Positions 17,472-27,046 of a DNA stretch of 64,000 nucleotides are shown here, piece by piece. Numbering within the stretch: the first letter of the stretch is position 1; the number at the start of each line of letters is the position of its first letter. Under the pieces are notes generated by a model, which was not told the origin of the DNA, did no database searches, and saw only the letters and a program-made list of their open reading frames with translations. The translations under genes were made by a program, and so were the position numbers. This DNA comes from CAYMND01 sp964465065 (GTDB taxonomy: Bacteria; Acidobacteriota; Aminicenantia; UBA2199): the NCBI GenBank assembly GCA_964465065.1, contig CAYXHZ010000008.1, forward strand, positions 1 through 64,000, written 5' to 3'.

Positions 17472-18725
17472 TTATTCCAGCACGAGGCTTTCGGCTTCGC
17501 CGAATACCTCATAGGATGAGACGATGACGCGGTCTCCGGGGGTCAGGCCCTCGAGCACTTCGTAGAAATCAGGGTTCTGCCTGCCCAGTTTGATGGGGTG
17601 TTTTTCGGCCTGTTTGCCATCGGGGGTCAGAACGAAGACCCAGTTGCCGCCGGTCGACTGGTAGAATGCGCCCCGGGGCAGAAGCAGTGCGGTTTCGGGG
17701 CTGCCGAGCTCCAGACGCATGTGCAGGGTCTGGCCGCGGCGGATGTCCCGGGGTGCGGAATCGCTGAATTGCAGGTCCACCCGGAAGAGACCGGCATTGA
17801 CTTCGGGATAGACCTTGGTTACGGCCAATCGGACCGTCTGGCCTTGATAGTCCAGGCTGCCCGGTTTGCCGTCGGCCACCCGGGAAATATAATGTTCATC
17901 AATTTCGGCCCGGGCCTTGAATCCGCCCGGCACGTCGATCTGACCGATGGGGGCGCCCGGCGCTTTGTTCTCGCCGAGTTTGGCGTCCAGGGCGCTAAGC
18001 AGCCCGGCGATGGGGGCCCGGACGGTCAACTCCTCCTGTTTCTGCTTGACGATGGCCAGATTTTCGCTCATGCGGCGCAGGGATGCCTCCAACTGGGCGA
18101 TCTGTTCATTGCGCAGGGTCTGATCCTTGTCGATGCTGGCCTGGGTCAGGGTCTGACGCTGCTGAAGGTAGCGGTATTGCGATTCAGCCTGTTCGTAATC
18201 CTTGCGGGAGACGATCTGTTCTTCATAGAGGCTCTTCATGCGTTCGTATTCTGATTCGGCCAGGTTCAGCTGATGGTTGATGTCGGCGATCTGCTGCTGC
18301 ATGGCGATGGTGTTCTGCTCGAACAGCAGTCGGGTATCCCGCAGGCTGTTGCTCTGACGGTAGAATTCGGCTTCGCGGTACATGATGTCGAGCAGCAGGT
18401 TGGTGTTGGAAAACTGCAGGATCTTGTCGCCCGGTATGACGCTGGCCCCGGCTTCGATGAAAATCTGATCGATGCGCCCCCCCTCGGCGGCCGTCAGCAT
18501 CAGGGTTTCCTGGGGAATGACCGATCCCATGACGGGTATGTATTCCAGAAACTGTCCTTTTTCGACCCGGGCGATGGTCAGGTGGTCCCTGCTGGTTCGG
18601 AACTGTCCGTTACGCATGCTTGACAACAGTCCGGTCAGCAACGCGGCGACACCGATAATACCGGCCGCGGCGATGATCCGTTTCCGGTTCCAGAACTTCC
18701 TTTGGATGGCTTTGTCCATGCTCAT
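17472..18725 (-). CDS. MacA-like periplasmic adaptor (HlyD/RND family) protein
   Basis: The protein has 417 residues from the ATG at 18725, preceded by CAGGAGACGACAG. In-frame codons further upstream would fall in the promoter. It has a cytoplasmic N-terminus, a single transmembrane anchor (about 16-38), a first lipoyl half (VMGSVIPQETLMLTAAEGGR) and a long alpha-helical hairpin (about 110-240). The second lipoyl half is VRAPIAGLLSALDAKLGE, followed by the beta-barrel and membrane-proximal domains (LTPGDRVIVSSYEV). It would link the inner-membrane ABC permease to an outer-membrane channel; no TolC-type gene lies in the window. It is the first gene of the operon behind the sigma-54-like promoter. 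Confidence 0.92.
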   Translation of the reverse strand: MSMDKAIQRKFWNRKRIIAAAGIIGVAALLTGLLSSMRNGQFRTSRDHLTIARVEKGQFLEYIPVMGSVIPQETLMLTAAEGGRIDQIFIEAGASVIPGDKILQFSNTNLLLDIMYREAEFYRQSNSLRDTRLLFEQNTIAMQQQIADINHQLNLAESEYERMKSLYEEQIVSRKDYEQAESQYRYLQQRQTLTQASIDKDQTLRNEQIAQLEASLRRMSENLAIVKQKQEELTVRAPIAGLLSALDAKLGENKAPGAPIGQIDVPGGFKARAEIDEHYISRVADGKPGSLDYQGQTVRLAVTKVYPEVNAGLFRVDLQFSDSAPRDIRRGQTLHMRLELGSPETALLLPRGAFYQSTGGNWVFVLTPDGKQAEKHPIKLGRQNPDFYEVLEGLTPGDRVIVSSYEVFGEAESLVLE

Positions 18726-18748
18726 CTGTCGTCTCCTGCTCTTTGGAT

Positions 18749-18766
18749 ATGAAAGAAGCATGCCAG
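18749..18766 (-). promoter_or_regulatory. Candidate sigma-54 (-24/-12) promoter of the exporter operon
   Basis: On the minus strand CTGGCATGCTTCTTTCAT has GG and TC dinucleotides separated by 10 nt. The -24 box matches TGGCAYG, and the -12 box reads TTTCA against TTGCA. The predicted start is near 18739, which leaves a 14-nt leader holding the AGGAG of the adaptor gene. The activator-gene promoter leaves a similarly short leader. Confidence 0.55.
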
Positions 18767-18817
18767 CTTGGCGAAAGCCATCACAGCCGGATCTCATCGA
18801 GCGCTTGCCCGGCCGGA

Positions 18818-18857
18818 GTGTGCATATTCGGGCAAGAACTGTCCGGGAACGGACAGT
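18818..18857. promoter_or_regulatory. Tandem enhancer-like dyads upstream of the exporter operon
   Basis: ACTGTCCGGGAACGGACAGT (18838-18857) is an 8-4-8 perfect dyad. A weaker copy, TGTGCA-TATT-CGGGCA, occupies 18819-18834 with its centre 21 bp away. The perfect dyad lies about 108 bp and the weak one about 88 bp upstream of the predicted sigma-54 start. Two-site organisation and arm sequence match 4407-4444, next to the NtrC-type activator gene. Confidence 0.65.
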
Positions 18858-18887
18858 GTCGCGGCCACACCCCGGCCGGAGGTCTGA

Positions 18888-20315
18888 TTATTCTTTTTCG
18901 AGTTCCGTTATCTTGTCTTGGATCTGCCGGTTGGACGGATCGAGTTCGCTTGCCCGGCGGTAATACTTGAGGGCCGTCAGTTTGTCACCCTTGATCTTCC
19001 AGGCCTCGGCCAGGCTGTCGCAGGCATTGACCGATGCCGGAAACAACTCGCAGTTGTACTCGAATACCCGGATGGCTCTTTCCGTTTGTTTGTGCTGCCG
19101 CAACAGGGTATAGCCGATGCTGTTGATGCCGGCTTCGTCGAAGAAATACCGGGTCTTATCGGTCAGGATTTCCGTTTTCATCCGTTCAAAACTGACGTCG
19201 AAATCCGGGCTGCCGATGATTTTTTTCAGGGAGTCCGATACCCGGGTCTTACCTGAATACACCAGATACAGATGCTGAATGGAGCTGAGCAGGTTCTCGT
19301 CGCTCATACCGGGGCTGCCGACCAGTCGGGGAAACTTCGTTTTCAGGGTATAGGCGGCGGCGAACTGTTCCAGGGATCCCTGTGACGCCGCCAAGGCCTG
19401 AATGTCGTTCAGCAAGGTTTTGGCGTATTCAAAACGATTGACGAAACCTTCGCGGCTCAGTTCGCTGTTCCAGTGCCCCGTGAGGTAGAGGTCGATCTCG
19501 TTTTGACGGTCGATCATGAGCTGCCAGTTCTTCATCAGTACGCTGAAATCGGCCCGGTCGCCCGAGCCGAGGATGAACTTGGCCAGGCAGCCGGGGTTGT
19601 CCGTCAGCCATTTGTCGGCCATCATGTCGCCGGTGAACAGGATTTTCTTCTGCGGAATCAGGATGAAAATGTCGCTGCGGGTATGAGTGCCTCCGACCTG
19701 ATACAGCTCGAAGGTCAGGTCGCCGCAGTCGAGTTTCATCTTGTCCTGGAAAGTGTGTCCGGGCGGGCACAACCGGGGCGACGTGGCGGTGAACTCGCAA
19801 CGCAGTTTGCTGAGAACAAGCGATTCCCGACCGGCGGCTTGCTGGGTCTCGGTCAGCTTGCCGGCCGCGAGCTGGTCCATCTGCCTGGAGATGCTTTCTC
19901 TGCGGTGTTCGGTGAGCCAGGCGAAATTGGCCGAGTTTTCCTGCATCATGGCCGGAACGGCTTGGTGGGCGATGATCTGGCAATCGGCGTACACTGTGTT
20001 GCCGTTGGTATGGTCGCCGTGGCCGTGGGTGTTGATGAGGTAGCGGAAATCGTCCCTCTTCAGCTCCCGGGCGATGACCCTGCGGAAGGCGCGATCCAGT
20101 TCGGGAAGATCGGTCGTGTCGATGACGACGATGCCTTTCCGGGTGGCGACGGCCGTGACCGCCGTCGTGGTGGCGTAGTCGCCGGCCCAGACGCGGATGA
20201 TGTCCGCACCGATTTTTTTGATATGCAGGGGCAGGCCTGCGACGCTTTCCGCCGCCCAGAAAGTAAACGTCAGCATCCATGTCAACACCAGCCACAAACC
20301 TTTTTTCATTATCAT
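18888..20315 (-). CDS. Secreted MBL-fold metallo-hydrolase with C-terminal TPR segment
   Basis: The protein has 475 residues from the ATG at 20315, which follows AGGAGG; the signal peptide is MIMKKGLWLVLTWMLTF. The metallo-beta-lactamase motif HGHGDH (LINTHGHGDHTNGN) binds two metals, and further ligands are in GGTHTRSDI and LTGHWNSE. The catalytic domain ends near residue 290. The last 70 or so residues form TPR-like helices (LAEAWKIKGDKLTALKYYRRASELDPSN). The substrate is unknown; lactonase, esterase or thioesterase activity is possible. A close paralogue lies at 36677-38119. The stop falls about 30 bp beyond the enhancer dyads of the exporter operon, but this gene has its own upstream region. 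Confidence 0.85.
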   Translation of the reverse strand: MIMKKGLWLVLTWMLTFTFWAAESVAGLPLHIKKIGADIIRVWAGDYATTTAVTAVATRKGIVVIDTTDLPELDRAFRRVIARELKRDDFRYLINTHGHGDHTNGNTVYADCQIIAHQAVPAMMQENSANFAWLTEHRRESISRQMDQLAAGKLTETQQAAGRESLVLSKLRCEFTATSPRLCPPGHTFQDKMKLDCGDLTFELYQVGGTHTRSDIFILIPQKKILFTGDMMADKWLTDNPGCLAKFILGSGDRADFSVLMKNWQLMIDRQNEIDLYLTGHWNSELSREGFVNRFEYAKTLLNDIQALAASQGSLEQFAAAYTLKTKFPRLVGSPGMSDENLLSSIQHLYLVYSGKTRVSDSLKKIIGSPDFDVSFERMKTEILTDKTRYFFDEAGINSIGYTLLRQHKQTERAIRVFEYNCELFPASVNACDSLAEAWKIKGDKLTALKYYRRASELDPSNRQIQDKITELEKE

Positions 20316-20381
20316 CGTTTCCTCCTTTGCCGCTTGTCTCCGGCTCGGCCGAACCGGCAGCGGGTTTGGCGGAATTCTAAA

Positions 20382-20415
20382 ACTAAACATATAGTTGTGC
20401 AACTAAATAAATAGT
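20382..20415. promoter_or_regulatory. Repeated ACTA-N6-TAGT dyads around a TAGTTG/CAACTA dyad
   Basis: ACTA-AACATA-TAGT (20382-20395) and ACTA-AATAAA-TAGT (20402-20415) repeat with a 20-bp period. Between them TAGTTGTGCAACTA (20392-20405) forms a third dyad. The cluster is 67 bp upstream of the MBL gene start and is AT-rich against a GC-rich background. It resembles MarR-type operators, but no MarR gene is nearby. Confidence 0.4.
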
Positions 20416-20597
20416 GATTGGAGGCTGTTTGTGACCAAGAACGTCGTTTCTGTTTTCCAGGGCCCAATTCCGAGTGTGATTCGGGTGAAGCGTTTCATGG
20501 AGCTCCCGGCCTTGGAGTATATTTTGCTTTTTTAGACTCCGGTGCCATGGACAGGCCCGGGAAATGAACGTATCGTTGCAGCACGAGGAGGTTCACC

Positions 20598-20870
20598 ATG
20601 GACGAAAAAAAATGCGCGAGCACCGTCAGACGGCTGCGGGTCTATCTCGGTCTGTTTTACCTGATCATGCTCTACGGATCGTTCTGCATGTACATGCACG
20701 AGTACTTCATCATGCGGCACATGAACCAGCCGATCAAGCGCTGGTTCGCCGATGTCTGGTTCGGTATCGGGCCGTTGCCGAAACTGCACATGGTCATAAC
20801 CATGTACATCACTTTGCACCTGATCGTTGTCGGTGTGCTGGCCTTGCTGAAGAAACGCCAGCGGAGTTAG
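20598..20870 (+). CDS. Small two-helix membrane protein
   Basis: The protein has 90 residues, with AGGAGG 6 nt before the ATG. Hydrophobic segments at about 15-35 and 62-82 flank a conserved-looking loop (YMHEYFIMRHMNQPIKRWFADVW). No family is recognised. It lies 32 nt upstream of the membrane LuxR gene on the same strand, so the pair probably forms an operon. A sensing or accessory role for the regulator is a guess from position only. Confidence 0.65.
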   Translation: MDEKKCASTVRRLRVYLGLFYLIMLYGSFCMYMHEYFIMRHMNQPIKRWFADVWFGIGPLPKLHMVITMYITLHLIVVGVLALLKKRQRS

Positions 20871-20902
20871 AATGCCGGCATGAGATTGGCAAGGAGTCTC
20901 GG

Positions 20903-21835
20903 GTGCTGAACTTCTGGTTGAGGCAGTTGCTGGTGTGGGGGGCCGCCGCCCTGACCATCGCCCTGTCCTGCCGGCTGTACATGCGTTTCCGCCGAAAGTA
21001 TCTCCGCGACTGGTTTCTGTTCACCGTTGTCTTCAACCTGGCCTTGTACAGTTTCGATCTGGTCCGGACGGTGTTCCCCGAGCTGATCGACAGGGGAGGG
21101 CAAGACTTCCTCCAGCGTTTCGACGGGCTGTTCAACGCCCTGCTGGTCCGTCCGCTGCTGTTCATCGGTTTGCTCTTATTCCTGCGTTTCATCAGCGGTC
21201 TGATGGAGCTGACCCTGCCCTGGAGCTGGCGCCTGCTGATCCCGGCCGTGATCGTCGTTCATCTGCTGGTGATCGCGTACCTGGCGGTTCAGGCCATGGA
21301 CGAAGTGCAGGGTGATCGGTTCAAGACGATGACCGTGGTGTCGGACTGGCTGGCCATCGGCGGCCTGTACGGAGCGGTGGCTTTCATGCAATGGCAGACC
21401 CATCGCCACGAACGGGAACCGCGCCAGTCCAGGCTGCGCAACCTGGGAATTCTCTTCTTCCTGTGTCAGACGGTGTTCATATTCTTCCCGGCGCAAAAAG
21501 CGCCGCTCTGGGCCGGTTTTTTTCTGATTCTTCCCCCCTTGATCTACTTGTGGCGCATCCACGACCTCCTGTTCATGGAACAGCGCGAGCTGGGGCTGCC
21601 GGTCAGCGATGTCTGCGCCCTGTTCAAAGACTGTGAACTGACCGAGCGGGAAGAACAGATCGTCCGGATGATCTGCCAGGGAATGGACAACCAGGCCATT
21701 TCCGACGAGTTGTTCGTCTCCGTGCATACGGTCAAACACCATGTAACGGCTATCTTCAGGAAGCTGAAGGTTTCCGGCCGCCTGCAGCTGGTCAACCTGG
21801 CCAGCAACCTGGGGCACGAAAAAAAGGGGGACTGA
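20903..21835 (+). CDS. Membrane-anchored LuxR-type transcriptional regulator
   Basis: The protein has 310 residues from a GTG start with AAGGAG 6 nt upstream. The frame is open further 5', but that part overlaps the small membrane gene. About six or seven hydrophobic helices fill residues 1-225. A cytoplasmic LuxR/GerE helix-turn-helix occupies about 240-305 (LTEREEQIVRMICQGMDNQA, VSVHTVKHHVTAIFRKLKV). There is no receiver domain, so the membrane part is the likely sensor. Targets are unknown; the preceding 90-residue membrane protein is probably co-expressed. Confidence 0.85.
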   Translation: MLNFWLRQLLVWGAAALTIALSCRLYMRFRRKYLRDWFLFTVVFNLALYSFDLVRTVFPELIDRGGQDFLQRFDGLFNALLVRPLLFIGLLLFLRFISGLMELTLPWSWRLLIPAVIVVHLLVIAYLAVQAMDEVQGDRFKTMTVVSDWLAIGGLYGAVAFMQWQTHRHEREPRQSRLRNLGILFFLCQTVFIFFPAQKAPLWAGFFLILPPLIYLWRIHDLLFMEQRELGLPVSDVCALFKDCELTEREEQIVRMICQGMDNQAISDELFVSVHTVKHHVTAIFRKLKVSGRLQLVNLASNLGHEKKGD

Positions 21836-21913
21836 AAATCCGGGTTGAGAAGCTGCGTTTCGGGTGAGACGAGGCCGCTGTCCGCCGGTTTTTCATTCTG
21901 ATAAAATGTCGGC

Positions 21914-23089
21914 ATGAACAGATACCGTCGCATCGGCTGCGCGCTCTCTTTCGGCCTGGCTCTTCTGACTGTCGCCTTCAAGGTGGCGCTCGCCCGTCAT
22001 CCGGTCTGGGTAGAACGCTTCTACTCCCGGGGTCTGTTTGTCATGGTCCGCAATCTGCTGGATTACAGTTTCGGCCTGCTGCCGGTTCCGGCTGTATCCG
22101 TTCTCCTGGTGCTCCTGGCGGTCTGGATGGTCAGCAAATTGTTGCGTGGAATTTTCGGGGGCCGGAGTGCGGGAATATCCTTTTGGGCCGGACTCGGCCG
22201 CTTCGTACTCAGGTTTTCAGCCATCTGCGCTCTGCTGCTTTTTCTTTTTTATTTTCTCTGGGGTTTCAACTACGACCGCCTGCCCGTCGAGACTCGGCTG
22301 GGATTGGATCTGCAGCCCCTGGACGAATCGGCCATCCGCCGGGAAGCGGTTCGGACCGCCGCCGCTTTGGTCGAGCTCAGAGCCGGGATTATCGGGGCCG
22401 GACCGGTCTTTCTGGCCGCTTCCCTGTTGCCCCGGAACCTTGAAGGAACGCTGCGGGAGAGCTTTGTCCGGGTTCTCGGCCGGCTCGGTTACCCGGCGCC
22501 GGGCCGGGTACGCCTGCGTTTCTTCTGGCCCGGCGGATTGCTGATGCGCCTGGATGTCGCCGGTTTCTACTTTCCGCTCAGCGGCGAGGCCGTTCTGCCC
22601 GACACGCTTTGCCCCGACGGGCTGCCGTTCGCCGCCGCCCACGAGATGGCCCACGCCTACGGTTTCGCCGAGGAGGGGGCGGCCAACTTCATCGCCCTGC
22701 TGGTCTGTCTGGATTCCCGTGAACCCATAGTCCGCTACTCCGGATGCATGGGCTACTTCCACTACATCGCCCCGGAGCTGCGACGGGTGTCGCCGGCCGA
22801 ATACAAGCAGCTTTTCGCCTCGCTATCCCCCGGCGTACTCGCGGACCTGCGTCACAGTTACGAAAACTGGCTCCGCTACAAATCCTGGCTCAGCGATTTC
22901 GGCCGTTCAGTGAACAATCTCTATCTGAAATCCCAGGGAATCCGGGAAGGCATCCGCTCCTACAACCGGCTGTTGCTGCTCTACACGGCCTATAAGATGC
23001 GGATGACCTCGCTTTCGTACTTGCGGGCCCAGTTGATCATCTCCTGCATCAGCGGCGCCAGGTCCAGTCCCTTGGTGGTCAGTGAATAG
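21914..23089 (+). CDS. DUF3810-family membrane protein with HExxH motif
   Basis: The protein has 391 residues. Three hydrophobic segments (about 10-28, 48-72, 97-118) lead to an extracytoplasmic domain. The domain carries HEMAHAYGFAEEGAANF, a zincin-like HExxH with downstream glutamate. These features match DUF3810. The family usually ends soon after the SYNRLLLLYTAYK segment. Here the frame runs about 30 residues further, into the convergent HxlR gene, giving a 100-bp tail-to-tail overlap. Peptidase activity is suggested by the motif but not established for the family. Confidence 0.8.
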   Translation: MNRYRRIGCALSFGLALLTVAFKVALARHPVWVERFYSRGLFVMVRNLLDYSFGLLPVPAVSVLLVLLAVWMVSKLLRGIFGGRSAGISFWAGLGRFVLRFSAICALLLFLFYFLWGFNYDRLPVETRLGLDLQPLDESAIRREAVRTAAALVELRAGIIGAGPVFLAASLLPRNLEGTLRESFVRVLGRLGYPAPGRVRLRFFWPGGLLMRLDVAGFYFPLSGEAVLPDTLCPDGLPFAAAHEMAHAYGFAEEGAANFIALLVCLDSREPIVRYSGCMGYFHYIAPELRRVSPAEYKQLFASLSPGVLADLRHSYENWLRYKSWLSDFGRSVNNLYLKSQGIREGIRSYNRLLLLYTAYKMRMTSLSYLRAQLIISCISGARSSPLVVSE

Positions 23090-23325
23090 CTGTACCGCGG
23101 CGGATGCAGCTGGTAGGCCTCTTTCTGCACCAGTCCCTCGTTTTCCAGACGCTTGAGGCGGTCGGCCAAGAGGTTGGTGGTGATCTTTTCCGGGCTGGCC
23201 AGAAAATCCTTGTATTTCTTGGCGCCCAGCAGCAGATCGCGGATGACGATCATGGTCCAGCGGTCGCCCAATATGTCCAGAAAACAGGCCACCGGGCATG
23301 CGGAACGTCGTTTGTCGCCTTTCAT
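22990..23325 (-). CDS. HxlR-family winged-helix regulator
   Basis: The protein has 111 residues from the ATG at 23325; a GTG at 23340 is also in frame. It shows the HxlR pattern: an N-terminal cysteine (RRSACPV), FLDILGDRWTMIVIRDLLLG, then the recognition helix region KITTNLLADRLKRLENEGLV and the wing PPRYSYSLT. The single conserved cysteine suggests redox or electrophile sensing as in YodB/HypR, which is inference. It is divergent from the cupin gene, with two identical-arm operators between them. Its best promoter would give a nearly leaderless mRNA. Confidence 0.9.
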   Translation of the reverse strand: MKGDKRRSACPVACFLDILGDRWTMIVIRDLLLGAKKYKDFLASPEKITTNLLADRLKRLENEGLVQKEAYQLHPPRYSYSLTTKGLDLAPLMQEMINWARKYESEVIRIL

Positions 23326-23331
23326 GCCGCC

Positions 23332-23360
23332 AGTATACACCGGTCACTTGACATTTGAAA
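23332..23360 (-). promoter_or_regulatory. Promoter of the HxlR gene
   Basis: On the minus strand TTTCAA (23355-23360), 17 bp, TATACT (23332-23337). Only 6 nt separate the -10 box from the ATG at 23325, so the transcript would start at or next to the start codon. Confidence 0.5.
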
Positions 23361-23402
23361 GTGACTGCTGTATCGTATGGTCACTTTAAAATTGCAAGTG
23401 AC
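23343..23402. promoter_or_regulatory. Two 23-bp HxlR operators
   Basis: Two inverted repeats with identical arms, GTCACTT-N9-AAGTGAC, occupy 23343-23365 and 23380-23402, with centres 37 bp apart. They overlap the promoters of both divergent genes: one covers the -35 regions and the other the cupin start site. This fits repression of both genes by the HxlR protein. Confidence 0.75.
23348..23376 (+). promoter_or_regulatory. Sigma-70 promoter of the cupin gene
   Basis: TTGACA (23348-23353), 17 bp, TATCGT (23371-23376). The -35 box lies inside the first operator and the predicted start site inside the second. Confidence 0.65.
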
Positions 23403-23417
23403 TATAAGGAGCTTACG

Positions 23418-23810
23418 ATGAACATGAATGGAACCAACTATCAAACTTTCGAGTGCGGCGCTTTCGGCGCCTTGAGCCGGGTGATGCTCAAGGACAATCT
23501 GGCGGCCACGGGCATGGAACTGTCGCTGAACCGGCTGCCGGCCGGTCAGGCCATCCCTTTTGTCCACGCCCACAAGCAGAACGAGGAGGTCTACCTGTTC
23601 ATCCGCGGTACGGGGACGTTTTGGATCGACGGTCAGGGCTTGCAGGTCGGCGAAGGCAGCGCCGTCAGGGTTTCTCCTCCGGGGGCCCGGACCATCAAGG
23701 CCTCGGACGGCGAGGACCTGTGCTACATTTGCATCCAGGCCCAGGCGGGTTCGCTGCGCCAGGCCACCCGCGATGACGGATTCATCCTGGACAGAACGGT
23801 CGACTGGTGA
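23418..23810 (+). CDS. Small cupin-domain protein
   Basis: The protein has 130 residues from the ATG at 23418, with AAGGAG upstream. It is a single cupin_2 barrel. Motif 1 is PFVHAHKQNEEVYLFIRGTG, with His/His/Glu metal ligands. Motif 2 lies near residues 70-90 (GEGSAVRVSPPGARTIKA). There is no signal peptide. The divergent HxlR gene and shared operators suggest induction by a reactive or phenolic compound. The ligand or reaction cannot be read from the sequence. Confidence 0.85.
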   Translation: MNMNGTNYQTFECGAFGALSRVMLKDNLAATGMELSLNRLPAGQAIPFVHAHKQNEEVYLFIRGTGTFWIDGQGLQVGEGSAVRVSPPGARTIKASDGEDLCYICIQAQAGSLRQATRDDGFILDRTVDW

Positions 23811-23861
23811 TTTCCGGCCAGCCGGGGTTGCGGCGGGTTCATACCGCGATGAAAGACCTGA

Positions 23862-25289
23862 TTACCGGGCCGCAACCGCGCTGATGAACCGCAGCAGCGG
23901 GCCGGTAAAAACCCCGGAATAGACGGGCGGCCCTTTTCCGCGGCGCCGGCAGAGGATGGCAAACGCGTACACGCGGCCGTCACGCTGGTTGAAGACGAAT
24001 CCGGCCAGGCTGTTGACGCCGCTCAAGGGCAGGGTGCCGCTTTTGGCCATGATCCGCGGCGGCGGCGCCGTTTCCGGGCTGCGGGCGGGGGCCGGATGCA
24101 AAACCAGTGTCTGCGGGTACGTCTCACCCAGACGGTGGTAAAAGACACTCAGTGCCCGGACCAGCTGCCGGGCGCTCAGGCGGTTCTGGGCCGACAGTCC
24201 GCTGGCGTCGACCAGGGTGAAGGAACCGGCCGAAAGGCCGGCATCCTCGGACAGGAAGCGGCGCAGCGCGTTCATGCCCGCTTCCAGGCTGCCCGGGGCT
24301 CCGCTCAGGCGGGCGCCCAGGTTGCGGACCAGAATGGCGGCGGCGACGTTGTCGCTGTCCCGGTTCATCCGGGTCAGGCTTTCGCTCAGCGGCCGGCCCG
24401 GGATGGTCAGCCGGCACCGGGCGTCGGCCGGCACCAGCCCCCGGCGCAGGCGGCCCCTGAATTCGACTCCGCGGCGCTGCAGGGCCTCCCGGACCCGGGT
24501 GGCGGCGTACAGCCAGGGGCGGCTGACCGCCAGGCGCAGGGTGTTGTAACGGAGATCCCAGTCGCTGACCCGGCCGCGGACCCGGAAACGGTCGCCCCAG
24601 GGCTCCTGGATGCAAGTCATGGCCGGCAGTCCGGGCCGGTCGGATTCCTGGTAGCGGATATCGGCCTCGAGCCGCAGGTACGAACTGGCGCTGGCCGGGC
24701 GCAGGCTGACGGCCGCCTCTCCCCGGACCAGACGCAGCTGCAGGCTGTTGCCGTCCACAGACAGGGCGCAGGCGGGGGCGTAGAGGTGACGGGCGCTGTC
24801 CGTCCGGGCAGCTTCGTCGTCGGCGTGAAAGGAACAGTCGGCGACGATATCGCCGTCGACCCTGCGCAAACCATCCCGGTACAGACGGTCTACGGCCTGT
24901 TCCAGCTGGACGGAGGACAGGTCGGGGTCGCCGCCGCCCTTGAGGTACAGGTTGCCGACGACAGGGCCGTCGCGCTTGTCGACCCAGACGGTTGTGGCGG
25001 CGTGTGCGTCGGGGCCGAAACTCAGCAGCAGGGCGCCGCTCAGCAAGAGCTTCACCGTCGAGGCCGGGATCTGCAGACGGTCGGCGTTGTGTTCGAGCCG
25101 GGGCAGGCCGCTGGCCAGGTCATAGAGACAGACGGCGCAGTCCACCCGCTGATACAGAGGCTGGCGCAGCAGGAGCTGCAGCCTGTGCCGGTCCGTTTCG
25201 GACGGTGCCCGGGCCGGAAGCGTCAGGCCGAGCAGGACGATGAGGATGCAGCTCGTCACGGAGCCGACCGTCGCCTTCCGAACCGGCAA
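23862..25289 (-). CDS. dacB: D-alanyl-D-alanine carboxypeptidase/endopeptidase (PBP4, peptidase S13)
   Basis: The protein has 475 residues, probably from the TTG at 25289 (GAGG upstream), which gives a good signal peptide (MPVRKATVGSVTSCILIVLL). The active-site serine is S77 in PASTVK. The second motif SDN is near 310 (NRDSDNVAAAIL) and the third, KSG, near 413 (MAKSGTLPLSG). Between the first and second motifs lies the long PBP4 insertion (VDGDIVADCSFHADDE). It trims or cleaves peptidoglycan stem peptides in the periplasm. It starts 7 nt after the ettA stop and is probably co-transcribed. Confidence 0.9.
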   Translation of the reverse strand: MPVRKATVGSVTSCILIVLLGLTLPARAPSETDRHRLQLLLRQPLYQRVDCAVCLYDLASGLPRLEHNADRLQIPASTVKLLLSGALLLSFGPDAHAATTVWVDKRDGPVVGNLYLKGGGDPDLSSVQLEQAVDRLYRDGLRRVDGDIVADCSFHADDEAARTDSARHLYAPACALSVDGNSLQLRLVRGEAAVSLRPASASSYLRLEADIRYQESDRPGLPAMTCIQEPWGDRFRVRGRVSDWDLRYNTLRLAVSRPWLYAATRVREALQRRGVEFRGRLRRGLVPADARCRLTIPGRPLSESLTRMNRDSDNVAAAILVRNLGARLSGAPGSLEAGMNALRRFLSEDAGLSAGSFTLVDASGLSAQNRLSARQLVRALSVFYHRLGETYPQTLVLHPAPARSPETAPPPRIMAKSGTLPLSGVNSLAGFVFNQRDGRVYAFAILCRRRGKGPPVYSGVFTGPLLRFISAVAAR

Positions 25290-25296
25290 CAGCGCC

Positions 25297-26982
<1,686 letters not shown>

Positions 26983-27046
26983 GTTGATTTCTCCTTGTGA
27001 TGACGGTCTCTATGTTATCAAGTCGGCCGCCCGAAAACAAGGGGCG

